A DNA stretch of 64,000 nucleotides from Proteromonas lacertae (GCA_002245135.1 NGBS01000324.1:1-64000), one strand, 5' to 3'; numbered from the stretch's first letter, positions 41,701 to 53,741 are shown. Program-made: numbers and translations. The notes: generated by a model not told the origin, from the sequence alone.

Positions 41701-42082
41701 AAAGATATTGAATATAATAAACAAAAACATTCAAGAATATCAAAGACAAATGAACAGTTATATAGTGAATAATTACAATGGATTCTTCTCTCAAGATTTA
41801 ATTTCAGTTTATTCAACAGGTGAATTGATTCATCCAACTTCTTATGTACCAGCCGAAGATAGTGGAAGTGGAACAAATGTAGGTTTGATAATAGGACTTG
41901 TAATAGCAGGTGTAGCTGTATTATTGATAGTTTGTGGATGTGTTTATTGTCGATTTGTAGAAAAAATATCAGTTAAAAAAGCTACAAGTAGAAAGAAGAA
42001 GCAGAACAAATTAGATAAAGAAGTGAAGAAAGAAGTTGATAAAGGAGGTATGGAAGCTAAAAAGGATGGAGTGAGAGTATAA
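29791..42082 (+). CDS. Giant multidomain type I membrane protein 2 (PA14/He_PIG/discoidin/sushi), about 4083 aa
   Basis: Exon 1 is 29791-29824 (signal peptide MLLILALFLVCCSAG), a phase-1 intron of 40 bp lies at 29825-29864, and exon 2 (29865-42082) is an unbroken 12.2-kb frame. Modules: a He_PIG-like start; PA14-like domains (residues about 200-355 and 453-610, with the GTY(L/T)F / ADD..(A/F)F(I)D pattern); He_PIG; Cys-beta domain X (from about 32210); He_PIG; Y (about 32790); a jelly-roll with AGIVVYINGKEFYR (about 33085-33500); a discoidin-like domain (33545-34085); sushi-like modules. The set then repeats (PA14 at about 35215 and 35975, X about 37030, Y about 37610, jelly-roll about 37930-38340, discoidin-like about 38390-38850). 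Alternating He_PIG and four-Cys modules (38850-41440), a juxtamembrane domain, one helix (about 41878-41950) and a Lys-rich tail finish it. It is a paralogue of the divergent neighbour. A role in surface adhesion or recognition is inferred. Confidence 0.88.
30425..39010 (+). repeat. Internally duplicated super-module (period about 4.8 kb) in giant protein 2
   Basis: Corresponding domains lie at constant offsets: PA14 pair near 30425/35220, Cys-beta domain X near 32210/37030, jelly-roll near 33085/37930, discoidin-like near 33545/38390, sushi-like near 34090/38850. Offsets are 4.79-4.85 kb, or about 1600 residues per unit. The copies are strongly diverged. Confidence 0.72.
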
Positions 42083-42109
42083 ACACAATGAAGTTATTAT
42101 TATTATTTT
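41723..42109. repeat. Inverted repeat B, original copy (3' end of giant gene 2)
   Basis: This 387-bp segment, covering the last roughly 115 codons, the stop and 27 bp of downstream sequence, is repeated in reverse complement at 53742-54128. The 110-residue frame coded there is identical to the C-terminus of giant protein 2 in all residues I compared. Homology stops sharply at both ends. Confidence 0.93.
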
Positions 42110-42279
42110 AATTATACTATGTTTTACTTCATTATTTGTTTTGGGGAATAAATTATAATAAACGAAGTATAAAATACTATTGAGCTTTAGAAGAAAGAAT
42201 CTAGTTGTTATTTTTTTCATTTCATATTTTTATTTTAACAAAAATAAGTATATACATATATCATTAAGACAAAAACAAA

Positions 42280-43539
42280 TTATTCAAAAAGGGTAATTTC
42301 TTGCATTCTTTTATCTAATTTACATTGTATTATATGTTTCGACAGAATTAATGGAGAATATGAAACTGAGCCGCAATAACTACAACGAAAATTTGGTGGA
42401 TTTATTTTATCATATTCATTCATTTTATTAACAACCATTTCAATATGCAAAACACATTTTATATGTGTTATATAAGGATAAAGGACTTGCTTTGAAAAGA
42501 ATGAAGAAACTCTTTTCCTAATCTAAACAAGCAAAAGAATAATAATTTCTATATACTGACGAATAAATATGTACATTATGTTGGCTTATAAACCATGTAT
42601 AAAATGTTAAGTAGTCAATTTTTGAATCTTCATATGGAAACAATACTACATCTGATGCTAATGATTCTGATATTCCTAAAATTTGATTTACCAACAATAA
42701 AAACTCAGATTTTGATATAAATCCACTTTGAGATTCATCACACAAATTAAACAAATATTTCAGACGAACATCATAATCTTCATAAGATGGCTATAATAAA
42801 TGTATAGAACAATATAAATTATATATCATAATACATTATCATTTATAATTACATTTCTATATTCATCAATCAAACGTTTAGCTTCATTTAATTCTTCGCA
42901 TTTCTTCCCTTCTTTTATATGATTATTTATTCTTTCTATTTCCTTATTGTAGTTCTCTGTAATATACGATTCATAAGCTATTCTATCAATAACTCTATTT
43001 TCTTCTTGCTCTCTTAAATTATGTATTACCAACCATCTTCTAACAACAGATTGTATTTTTATTAGCTTCTTTATATCCTTTGATTTATAATATCTGTTAC
43101 TTTTTCTTACATTTTTGATTGGCGACATATTTACGTTAAACTGTAAATCATTTAAGATAACTGGAGTGCTTTTTGACTCTTTTCTAAATTTTAATGTCAT
43201 ATTTTCTTTATGTACTGGTGAAACCATTGGTTCATCCCCAAAATGTACACACATAGAAGATGAGCGTCTAAAATTTTTGGATGGAGTGATTGGTATACCA
43301 TACTCTTCTAAATCATCTAAATCTGTGTCAATTGTCTTCTTTATTAAACTACATCTGGGTGACATTTTAATTTTGTCTATATAGTTTTGTCTGATATTAT
43401 CACTTTCATTTAATTTATTGGAATTGTTAAAGAACAATTTTGGATGAGACGATATAGCACCAGCTGCTTTTTGTGGAGATTGTACTGTTACTATCCTTGG
43501 AGGTTTACCTGGAACAAAATTATTTCGCTCTACAGCCAT
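42280..43539 (-). CDS. IQ motif, EF-hand and C2HC-type zinc-finger protein
   Basis: Three exons (43539-42835, 42790-42557, 42522-42280; introns 42791-42834 and 42523-42556, both phase 0) give 393 aa. The N-terminal half is Ser/Pro-rich with possible kinase sites (SPQK, SPR, TPSK, SP). Around residues 165-180 there is an IQ-type calmodulin-binding helix (IKIQSVVRRWLVIHNL), then a coiled coil, an EF-hand-like loop (CDESQSGFISKSEF) and, at the end, a zinc-knuckle-like CSYCGSVSY...SKHIIQC. The mixture suggests a calcium/calmodulin-linked cytoskeletal or flagellar protein, but I do not recognise a named family. It converges with giant gene 2 (197-bp gap) and diverges from AP-4 epsilon. Confidence 0.75.
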
Positions 43540-43710
43540 TATAACAATCTAAAACATAATTTTTTTCGATTTTATCAAATCTTGTATCTTAAAATAAAGC
43601 TTGGTTTGATGGGAGGTTATAGTTTAGAAATAAAAAAATCAAAAAAGGCGGGATTAAGTTAATCATTTTAAAACCACTCGCGATCTTTTAATATAAAAGA
43701 TTAAAGCATA
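43540..43710. promoter_or_regulatory. Shared divergent upstream region, IQ/EF-hand gene / AP-4 epsilon
   Basis: The 171 bp lie between divergent ATGs at 43539 (-) and 43711 (+). An A/T-rich run with T-tracts precedes both starts and the only GC-rich patch (ctcgcgatc) is at about 43677-43685. Promoter function is inferred from position only. Confidence 0.45.
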
Positions 43711-46249
43711 ATGAGTTTCAATACAGCTGATCTAACTGATTTTGTGAAGAAGATTGGAGAAGCTAAATCCAAACAAGTATAAATATTGCAATAATTGAAA
43801 TAGGAAGAAGATTTATTAGTATTTCGTGAAGTAAGAAGATTAAAGTTAAGTATGACTATGCCTCATGCTGATTTTGTATATTTTAAATATTAATTTATTT
43901 ATATTGTAGAGACTTCAAAGAGATAGTATGATTCGACTTATTTATTGCGAAATGTTGGGTCATGATTGTTCATTCGCTTATATGAAAGCAGTAGAGTATG
44001 CTGCTAATCCAAATGAGTTGATTAAGCGTTTAGGCTATATGGCTGCTGCTATCTGTATCCCACCAGATCATGATTTTAGAATGATGATTGTCAACCAAAT
44101 GTGTCAAGATATGCAATCAAAATCCCAATTAAATAGTTTAACTGGATTAGCTGCTTGTCGTACATTATGTGTGAATAGTTTCATCGCAATCTTACAACCA
44201 CCTGTTTTAAAGCTATTAACATCAAAAGAAGAACTTATTAGAAAGAAGGCTGTGATGTGCTTACATAGATTCTTACAACTCGAACCAACTGCATTAGAAA
44301 ACAACCAAACTGAAATTCGTAAAGCATTATGTGATTCAGATCCATCTGTAATGGGTGCAACACTAAATATTATCTACGATTTAGCAAAAATTGATCCAGT
44401 TCCGCAAAAGGATTTAATACCATCTTTAGTAAAGATATTATCTCAAATCCGTGAACATAAATTACCTGCTGATTACGATTATCATAGAATACCAGCACCA
44501 TGGATTCAAATCCAAATATTACGTATATTTGGATTGTTAGGAGCTGCAGATCAAACTAGCAGTGAAAAGATGTATAATATATTAGCTTTAGCTATTAAGA
44601 GAAATGAAATTGATTGTAATATTGCTGATGCTATACAATATGAAGCTATTAGAACAATTTGTAAGATATATCCCAATGATACTTTATTAAAATCAGCTGC
44701 TGAAGCAATTGCACGATTTATATCATCTAAGAGTAATAATTCTAAATATTTAGGAATTAATAGTTTATCTTACATTGTTAAAGATAATCCTCAATATGTT
44801 GCCAACCATCAAAGTACTGTAATGGATTCATTAGAAGAGAAAGATGATAGTTTAAAGTTAAGAGCATTTGATTTACTATTCCAAATGTGCAACTCTAATA
44901 ATCTTAATGTTATTGTTGAAAGAATGTTGAATTATCTACAACAAAGTACTGATGAGTTTATTCGTAAAGATATTGTTCAACGTATTGCTGATATGGCTGA
45001 GAGATTCTCACCAGATCCAAGTTGGTATATTACTACTATGACACAACTTTTCCAATTAGGTGGAAATACATTGACTATTGATTTAGCTAATAATATGTTA
45101 AGTATCTTAGCTAATGGTGTTGGTGATGATGAAACTGATGTGAAGTTACGTACTGATGCTGCTACTGCCTATTTACAATTATTAGATAAACCAAAGTTAC
45201 CAACAGTTGTTGAAGAATTAACAGCTTGGATTGTGGGTGAATATGGTCATTTAGCTTATGAAAATAGTGCTTCAGTTGCTATTGAAAAGATTTGTGATTT
45301 GTACGATAGAGAAGGTAATGATAGTGTAAAAGGATATTGTTTAACTGCTTTAGCTAAATTAGTAGTATCAAATGGTGGAGAAACTGAAAGATTAAGAGAA
45401 TTATTAAATAGATTAATGTCTGTACAGAATGTAGATTTACAACAAAGAGTTGTATTAATTGAAGGTATTTTGGCAAACATGTCTCAAGCTATTAGTGCAT
45501 TAACGCCAGGTATTACTAATGAAGTATCTGTTGATAAGAAACTATCATTTGCTGATAATTATGTACAACAATTAAGAGATAATGGTGCAAAAGAATATGA
45601 ACCACCAGCTATCTTAGATTTAGAAGATGAAGAGAAACAAGCTGAGTTGAACTTTGATGCTTATGCTAAACCAGATATACCAATTCCAATGAATGCTCCT
45701 ATTAACAGACATATTGCTGTAAAAGAAGGTCAAGTTACTATGAAATCAATTTCTGAAGCTAAAAGACAAGCTAATGTACAGAAAGGTATTTCTAAAGAGA
45801 AAGCTGTTCCAGTATTAAGAGAACCAGCTGCTCCTAAACAACGTAATGCTGGTTTTGGATCTGTTGGTGGTACATTCTCTTTGCAAGCATTACAGAAACC
45901 AGCTGCTGCACCTGTAGCTGCTCCTGCTGCTGTTGCTGAAGAACCACAAGAAAGTGGTAGTGTAGATCCATATGCTGATCAAGGATATGATGATACTGGT
46001 GCTGAAGCTGATGTATATAGTGAACCAGCTGTTGATCAACGTGAACAAGACGCAGCTGCCTTATTTGGTGGTGTAACTACAGCTGCAGCTCCAAAGAAGA
46101 AAGTTGTTAAGAAGATTGTGAAGAAGGTAGTGAAGAAAGTTCCAGCTGGTGGTGCTGCTAAATCTCCAGCTGCAGCTGCTCCCGCTGCCTCTGCTGCTGC
46201 ACCTGCCGCTCCAGCTGCACAAGATCCATTTGAATTCAATTTCTTTTAA
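43711..46249 (+). CDS. AP4E1: AP-4 adaptor complex subunit epsilon
   Basis: Exons 43711-43776, 43804-43875 and 43910-46249 (phase-0 introns of 27 and 34 bp) give 825 aa. The start at 43711 yields an N-terminus with a short helix ending VKKIGEAKSKQ, as in gamma/epsilon adaptins. The HEAT/ARM solenoid follows with family hallmarks: MIRLIYCEMLGHDCSFAY, ELIRKKAVMCLHRF, RKALCDSDPSVMGATLN and YDYHRIPAPWIQIQILRI. The MIRLIYCEMLGHD and PAPWIQIQ(L)LRI(F)GLLG segments fit epsilon better than gamma, alpha or delta. The solenoid ends at about residue 560. The rest is a hinge and an Ala/Pro-rich tail with a Lys-Val block (KKKVVKKIVKKVVKK); I do not see a typical appendage (ear) domain. AP-4 forms clathrin-independent coats at the trans-Golgi network. 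The gene converges with Sac3 at a 112-bp gap. Confidence 0.9.
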
Positions 46250-46361
46250 ATGAATATATAAAGAAATATACATATTTATGCTTTTAATGATGTTTTTTTT
46301 AAAATTTGTATATTTTCTTAAATAGCTAAAACAACAATGGAGAGAATAACAAAAAATATGA

Positions 46362-48559
46362 TTACTCATTGTCATAATTTAAGTATTTTCTATAGTTCTG
46401 TCTAAACTCTTTTCTATATTTAGCATTTGCTTGTTTAAATTTCTCTAAAATTGTATCTTCACTTACCTTCTGTTTCTTAATATCTTCTTTCTCTTCATTT
46501 ATCAATACTAACTTGTTCTTTTGTGGTCTTACTGGATTACAAGCAATATTAAATAAACATAAAACAGTTTCCACAAGATTACAGTCATTTTTAAAGTAAA
46601 TTTCAAATTTTCTTTCAAATTTCATTAATATAAAGCAAATAATTCCATAGAACAAATCTCTAACTGAAATATTCTTATTACACAATAAGCCATTGATATA
46701 AACTATTGATTCTAAACTAAAATGTAAATTGTTCATTATTCTTTGCATTTCATTTGTCAGAACTTCCAATGTAATTTCCTCATGATTATTATTAATATGT
46801 AAAACATTAATAAAAGCTGTAACTTCATTATTTAAATCAGACATATGATTTGTACTTCTAACATCTGTACATGGTAAATAAATGGATTTTGATATTTGCA
46901 GTATTTGATCTAATAAAACGTTAAATTTCTTTGAACAAACATCATATGAATCATGTTCATTTATAATCAATGGTAAATATGTAATAATCAATTCTTGAAG
47001 GGATATTTGGTAAATTGAAGGTAATTTGGGTATATTAGCCAGGACTGAAGATAATATCTGTTTAAAATCATTTGGAGTATAGTGTAAAAAATGAACATTC
47101 AATTCAGCGAGTGTATTGAACTTATCATCTAATTTATTCTGATAAGAATCAATTTTATTTAATTCTTTATCACTTACTGTGAATAATATATAAATTGGTG
47201 GTTTAAATTGATTATATGAAGATTTATTGATATAATAATCATTCAACTGCCTAAGTACTGATTCAATTGATGAAAAATCATACTATTTGATCAATAGATA
47301 ACATAATATTTATATACAATATCATTAAAGTGATGTAAATAAATAATTGAACAATTCCCATTCATTTCATTTTCATAAATACTTGTAAATGGAACTACAT
47401 TTAATATTATTCTTAATTTGTCTTTATAATCATCAACCAATTTAAATGAATCTATATAAGAAATAAATAGATATAGTACATATATACTATTGATATTATC
47501 AAAATATATATTAAACTGTTCAGAAACATTACTTATCAATTGTTCATATTTCTCACAATTATATTTGTTTGCTATATGAGTAAATAGCAATTTACATCCG
47601 TAAGTAATTAAATATGGATTTCTTTCAATGAATTCTTCTGTAATGAGTTGTTTAATATTAATCTGTGGTAATTCTTTTATTTGAATTGGATTTGGTATTG
47701 GAATAATCACATTATTATTATGATTTATGAATTGGTTTTGGTTGAGTATTTGTGTGAAATTAATTTCTGTTGATGTTGATGTTAGACTCTTTACAATTCT
47801 TTTATATTTCACATAATCAAGAAGTTTATAAAAGTAATACTTTTCAATTTTTATTATTTGTTTTTCAATAAAATTCTATTCTCATTATAACAATAGTAAT
47901 ATATATACTTTAACTATTTTTCCTTTTAGTTTCTTCAATTGTTTCTTTTTCTCTTCATATTCACACTTTTTATTCTCATTTTCTCTATATCTTGATTCTT
48001 TTTCTTTCTTTACATATTCTCTCCATTTTACAAATCTGTATCTCAATTTGAAAGTATTTATTACATTTATTCCTATTATTACCATTTCATTCTCTATTAG
48101 TTCATTATATATAGATTTATAAATTAATCTTTGCTTAATATCATTCAATTCTTCTCCTTTATTAATAATACTTCTCCTTTTTGGTGTTTCTACTTGATTT
48201 GATGGTGGAAATGAAACAGAAATATTATTGTTTTTGTTTGGACTAACAATAGTTTGATGTGGTATGTAGATATTACTCTTTTCAGGTGATAATACATTCT
48301 TCTTAGTCTCTGGACTATTATTATTGACTTGATGAGGTGGAGTAAGTAATATATTATTATTATTATTATTATCAGTTTCAGTATTATTTAGATGAATAGT
48401 AGGAGGTGTTAAGAATGATATATTTGAAGGAGTTTGAAAAATATTTGTTGAAGGAGTATTTGTAGTTGTGGTAGTAGTAGTAGTAGTAGATGATTGTGGA
48501 AATAATGATGTTGTATTATTATTTATTGGAAATAGTGGTGGTGGTGGTGGTGGTAATGG

Positions 48560-48593
<34 letters not shown>

Positions 48594-51425
48594 GATAAAT
48601 TACTCATATCAACAACAGAATCTCTTCTCTTTCTTGTGGATGACAATGAAGAGAGTGAAGGAAGTGTAGTAGGAGGAGGTAAAGATTCATCTGATAATTT
48701 ATAATTGTTAATATTATTATTCTCATTAGTTATCTGTTTCTTTTGTTTCAGTTTCTCCATTAGTTTCTCTGATATTGGATTAGTGTAATTTGGTAATGTT
48801 TGTGGTAAATTATAACTCTGAATTCTTCTACTACCATAATATAAAATATCTCTTCTTGAAATATCTGATGTTAATGATAATAGATAAGGTGAAGGATACA
48901 TTGGAAATGAAAATGAAGGGATTTCATATTTCGTATTTTTCTATTCAAATGTATATAAAATAACATAATTATACACCAAAAAATATCTTATCATTATCAT
49001 TCAATTCTAATTTATAATATTTCATAAATCTTTCAAATTCATTATCATCTTCTATTCCAAATATTTTCTTAATTTCATTTATCTCATATTCTGAACCTGT
49101 TCCTTGACATAAAGTATTAATCGTTTTATTTCTCACTAATTTAATATATATATATATATATATATACTTATAGGATAAAATCTTCTCAATAAACATCCAA
49201 ACAAAAATGGAACTTCAAATATCAACTTAAAGAAATGATTATAATCATTCAATTTAATATATTTATATAATTTAAAAAATGCTTTAATATTAGGATCAGA
49301 TAAGCAATCTTTTGGTATTTTTGATGAACTAAATGTCAATTCAGCTACTGAAGAACTATCACCACTTTCTGTTGTCCTCATTAAACGTAACAACAAGAAA
49401 TAAGCTCTAAATTCAGCTTCATAAGGTGAAAACAACTTCGGATCATGTCTTATTCTCATATCATCATATAAATCTAATAATTGACTTAAACAAGCATTCA
49501 ATTGTTCCATATTCTGTTGAGAACTATAAACATTAGTTACACCACCTCCTTTGCTACTATTGGAATGACCTTCACCTAAATAATTCAACTCATGATCACA
49601 GATTATATGATATCTACTAATATACTCAAATATTCTAATAACATCATTACTATTCCTACATCCTTTATTGTATTGTTGAGAGGTACAATCCATTCTTATA
49701 GCTCTTGTTCTATCCCACAAATAATTATATATTTCTAATAATGATATTGTTCTTCTATTCATATATATATATATATATATTAATATACTCAGTATTAAAT
49801 CTTGGATCACTTCCTAACTTATCTCTATCAATAATATTATTCAATATATATTCCATTGTTTTTAATAATACATCAGGAGTTCTAATCTTATTAAGATCAT
49901 CTGTATAATTATTATCTGCTGCACTTCTTACAAATTTCTTTATAATCATATCTTCTAAATGTAATTCTTTACCAGTTATTAAGTCTTTTATGTTTGGATG
50001 AGGTCTTTCTAAGATATGTAATTTATCTGAATCTGCTGCTGTTACTATACCTGGATCTTGATCATAATTAGATTTTCTATTTTCCATTTCTTCTCTTGGA
50101 CACATCGTTGTACATTTACCATCAACGTATTTGTTATTTTCAGTTTCATTTATTAGAGTATAATGATTTATTGGTGATGGGATTGGATAATTTGGATCTG
50201 TTTTTATTATATTTGGATTATAAGTTTGAGTAGGTTTGATTGTGGATGTTAATTCTTCTTCTTCTTTCTCTTCTTGTTTTAGTTTTTGTTGTCTTGTCAA
50301 TACTTCATTATTATTATTATTATTTGTAAATGTTTTAATTGGTTTAGTATTACTAATCATTTCATGATAATTATTATCTTCTGATTTTGGTTCAAATATT
50401 TCGGTATTATTTCTTGTAAACGTCTTGGTAGTTGTATTAAAAGAATTAATAGTAGTAGGAAAGGCAGAAGTATTAGCATTAGCTGTATTTGAATTGTTAT
50501 TGATTGGGAATGTTGGAAATACAGATGGTGTTGTTGTTGTATTTATTACTGATGAATTACTAATTGGATTACTACCGAAAACATTCTGTTTTGAAAATGT
50601 AGAAGATGCATTGGAATTGAAAATATTATTATTAGCGAATGGAAACTGTTGTTGTTGAAGTAGTGGTTTATCATTACTATTACCAAATGGAAATTGTATT
50701 ATTTCAATTTGCATATCAGAAAAGTCATCATTCATTTTCTTTCTAATCTTAATTTCACCATTATTATTATTATTATTAGCAGTAGTATTACTAAATGGTG
50801 GAGTAGGAGAGATAGTTTGTGGTGGAGTTGGAATTGGTCTAATTTTCTGATGGAAAACAATTGGAGGTTTTGATACTTTTGGTTGGCTTGTAGTATTTAT
50901 AAATGGATTATTATTATTATTTGTATTTGAATGAAATGGAAATGATGAAGATGATGGTATTACTTGAGGAGATTGTTGAGGAAATACAACATTAGTTATA
51001 GGTGCATTGATCTTTTGCTCAATTGGCTTTATTGGATCATCTATGTGTTGAAATTGACAGTTAGGGTTTGTACAACCTTTTGGAGTATTATAATACTTAC
51101 ATCTCATTTGTGAATCATTTTTTATTTTATTACTAAATTTCACATCCATACCCTTTTCTTTAGCTAAATTTAATGCTTTTGCAGTAGATTCCTTTCAATA
51201 ATAACTAAAAAATATAGATATACCTTATCTGCGAATTCTATCATAGCTCCGGTGTTATGGCTTATCATCTTCATATTTGTTTTATTAGAAGAAGCGAATA
51301 ATGTACTAAAATTACAGTGAAACAAAAAAATACTTCAAAGCTGCCTCAGATGCATATTCTGTTGGAAGATTGTGTATACTAATTGTATCTAAATATAATA
51401 GTAAGTTATGAAAAATACTAGACAT
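46362..51425 (-). CDS. Sac3/GANP-family mRNA export factor with RRM-like and CCCH N-terminus
   Basis: Nine exons; introns 51389-51418, 51306-51333, 51192-51223 (ends AAG), 49755-49788, 49136-49167, 48941-48974, 47876-47908 and 47283-47317 give one frame of 1601 aa. The first exon is only 7 nt. Order: an RRM-like domain (TISIHNLP... MIEFADK, residues 1-60); a CCCH zinc finger (CKYYNTPKGC..NCQFQH); a low-complexity Asn/Phe region with FPF, FG-like and FPFGN repeats; the Sac3 domain (from about residue 398, GKCTTMCPREEMENR, RTPDVLLKTMEYIL, LWDRTRAIRMD). A second low-complexity part with 11 consecutive Gln follows, and the C-terminal region resembles the GANP helical part. Sac3/GANP is the scaffold of TREX-2, which links transcription to mRNA export at nuclear pores; the FG-like repeats fit pore docking. 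The 87-bp gap to Exo84 makes a divergent pair. Confidence 0.88.
48559..48592 (-). repeat. Trinucleotide repeat coding for polyglutamine
   Basis: A run of uninterrupted CAA codons on the minus strand codes 11 glutamines in the Sac3/GANP protein, followed by Pro-rich runs. An unstable microsatellite of this sort is a likely length polymorphism. Confidence 0.9.
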
Positions 51426-51512
51426 CTTATTCACTTCAAATGATGAAAATTAATAATACTTAACGAATATATTTTTAGAATCAATTATTTAAAATCTTTT
51501 CTTATTTCTATA
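51426..51512. promoter_or_regulatory. Shared divergent upstream region, Sac3/GANP and Exo84
   Basis: Only 87 bp separate the two divergent ATGs at 51425 (-) and 51513 (+). Both promoters must share this space or reach into the genes. This is the shortest divergent gap in the window. Confidence 0.5.
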
Positions 51513-53647
51513 ATGGATGGAAGAAAGCATGAAGTCTTAAGAAAAGCTAAGCAACAGTTTGGAGTACAGAATTTTAATGCTGATCAATACTGTGAAACCT
51601 ATTTCGAAGAGAATCCAATCGATAACTCTGCTATACAAATTCAAGATCTTAAAAATCAAAAAGTATGTATTGATTGTTAATGTTTTATATAGAGTGCTAC
51701 CGCCGAAGCATTAAAAGAAAGTGTTTATCACGATTATAAAGAGTTTATACACAGTACAATGGAGATTCAACATCTTGAGAGTGAAATATTAGAAGTGAAA
51801 CATCATTTAGCAGATGCTGAAGGTTTGTTGAGAAATATGCAAGTATAAATAGATTAGAGGTGTATATTTGTATATTTTATAGACTATACAATTTGGCATA
51901 CAATTAGTGAGCAAAACAACAGAAGATGAAGAAAAAAGAGAAAGTAAAGACGATTTAATTCCAGATTCTTTGTTATGGCTTGCAGAAGTACCAGATGATA
52001 TTGATACTCAAATATATAAAGTATAAATACATTTTTATGTAATAAAATAGCGTCGTTATGAACCTGCTGTTAATTTAGTTGAAAAAGCTCGAGAAGCAAT
52101 AAGAGACACACAAATGACACCTGGAATACAAAAAATAGCAGAAAAGATAAGTAATAGTGCAAATGAATTATCAAATGTCTTAATGAAAGATCTATCCACA
52201 CAAACTGATCCAGCAGTTATACGTAGATGTGTGAGACAATTAATAGCACTTCATAAAGGAAAAGTTGCACAATCATTATTTTTAAAGAATGCATCAAGTA
52301 CAATAGAAAAAAGTATAAAGTCATTACCATTAAGTAAAGATTTTGTTACATATATGGAAGAATATACAAGAGTTACATTTGAAACAATAAAAGTATTCAT
52401 TTATTTATTTATAATTATATATATAGTCTACAGCTGATTCATTTAATTCGTTATTTGCCAATGATAATCCACGTAGTTTATCAGCATTTATAGTGTGGGT
52501 AACACAAGAAATAGATTTTTTTTGTAAAGCTTTAATAATGAAGACATGTGGTAGTAACTCAGCGTTATTGCCACGAGATGATTTTGTAAGATTTACAACC
52601 TGTGTTAAGAATAGTTATAAGATAATAAGTGAATTAGAAAAATCGGGTTTGACATTTACATTCCATTTTACTAATACTTTACAAAAAGAGATTAAAACAA
52701 TTGTTACTAATTATTTCTCTAGTTTTAAAGTTACCATAAGTGAAGCAATAGAAAATGAGAATTGGAATATTAAGAGGTTTAAAATAGAAGAAGAGCAGAA
52801 AGGAGTAATGATCAAAAGAAATATTTTCTTAACAGATTGTGGACAAATAATCTATGAAATAGTAAATAATCTTGCAATTGATTTACAGAGGTTAGCAATT
52901 GGTAATTTAAGTCGAAGTTTACATCAGAGTGTTTTACCTGGTTTAATGAGTATATTAAAATCATTTTTCAATTATATTACTAAACATATTGATGATAATA
53001 ATAATGGCAAGAAGAAAAAGAGTAGTAATGATGATAATGATGATGAGAATATTGCTTTAATTACTAATTTATATTATTTATCACATGATTTAGTGAAAAG
53101 AGTAACAACTTGTTTAACAAGTTTTGGCTTGAATACTAATAATGATTTTAAACATTATTGTGATGATGTGATTGGATATTATAATGAATTTTCGAAGAAA
53201 TTCTGTAACACCAAATCATCTGCATTAATGAAAGATTGGACACCTAAAGATTATGTGTTTAAGAATACAATGCCTGAAGGTAAAGGTTGGACATCTCGAG
53301 CTTTAGCTATACAGAAGATGGTTATACAGATAAGAGAGACTTTATGTAAATACATAGGCGATGAAGAAGGATATAGACTAGTAACAATTATGTGTGATAA
53401 TATTTTACATATTTTTGATCAGCATAAGGATTGGAAAGAGAAACCTGTAAAAAATAGAGAAAGCTTACATACTTATCTACTTGATGTATATTTAATATAT
53501 AATATAACTCGTGATTTTACTAAAGATAAAACGGATGATTTATTAAATGCTGAACAAATGGCTATTGATGCTGTAAAGGAAGAAGATGAGGATGTTGAAT
53601 TAGAAAAAGATGCTTGGTTTAGTAAAAGACTTCCTTATCAACAATGA
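51513..53647 (+). CDS. EXO84: Exocyst complex component Exo84
   Basis: Exons 51513-51662, 51693-51842, 51883-52020, 52051-52392 and 52427-53647, all with phase-0 introns of 30-40 bp, give 666 aa. The N-terminal part matches Exo84/Vps51-type subunits: FNADQYCETYFEEN, then ALKESVYHDYKEFIHSTMEI and a coiled coil with a leucine spacing (HLESEILEVKHHL). WLAEVPDDIDTQIYKRRYEP corresponds to the start of the Exo84 C-terminal helical (CATCHR) domain, where one expects W(L)..(E/L)LD....(R)RF..A. The rest is all-helical with an Asn/Lys/Asp-rich insertion at about 53000-53050. The exocyst tethers secretory vesicles at the plasma membrane. The plant/protist-like lack of a clear PH domain is my reading, not tested. 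The stop is TGA, which shows TGA is a stop in this genome. Confidence 0.85.
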
Positions 53648-53741
53648 AGTTTATATTAAAACAGACTTTATATCTATAATTAATGTTTAATTAATCTCAT
53701 TTTTGTTTATGGTGTTATAGAATAGAATTTATCCCATAATC

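Noticed and set aside
43928-46249. Taking the adaptin as gamma-adaptin (AP-1) or starting it at 43928
   Set aside because: Two short phase-0 introns connect to an upstream ATG at 43711 with a typical adaptin N-terminus, and the YCEMLGHD and PAPW.QIQ.LRI.GLLG segments match epsilon of AP-4 best.
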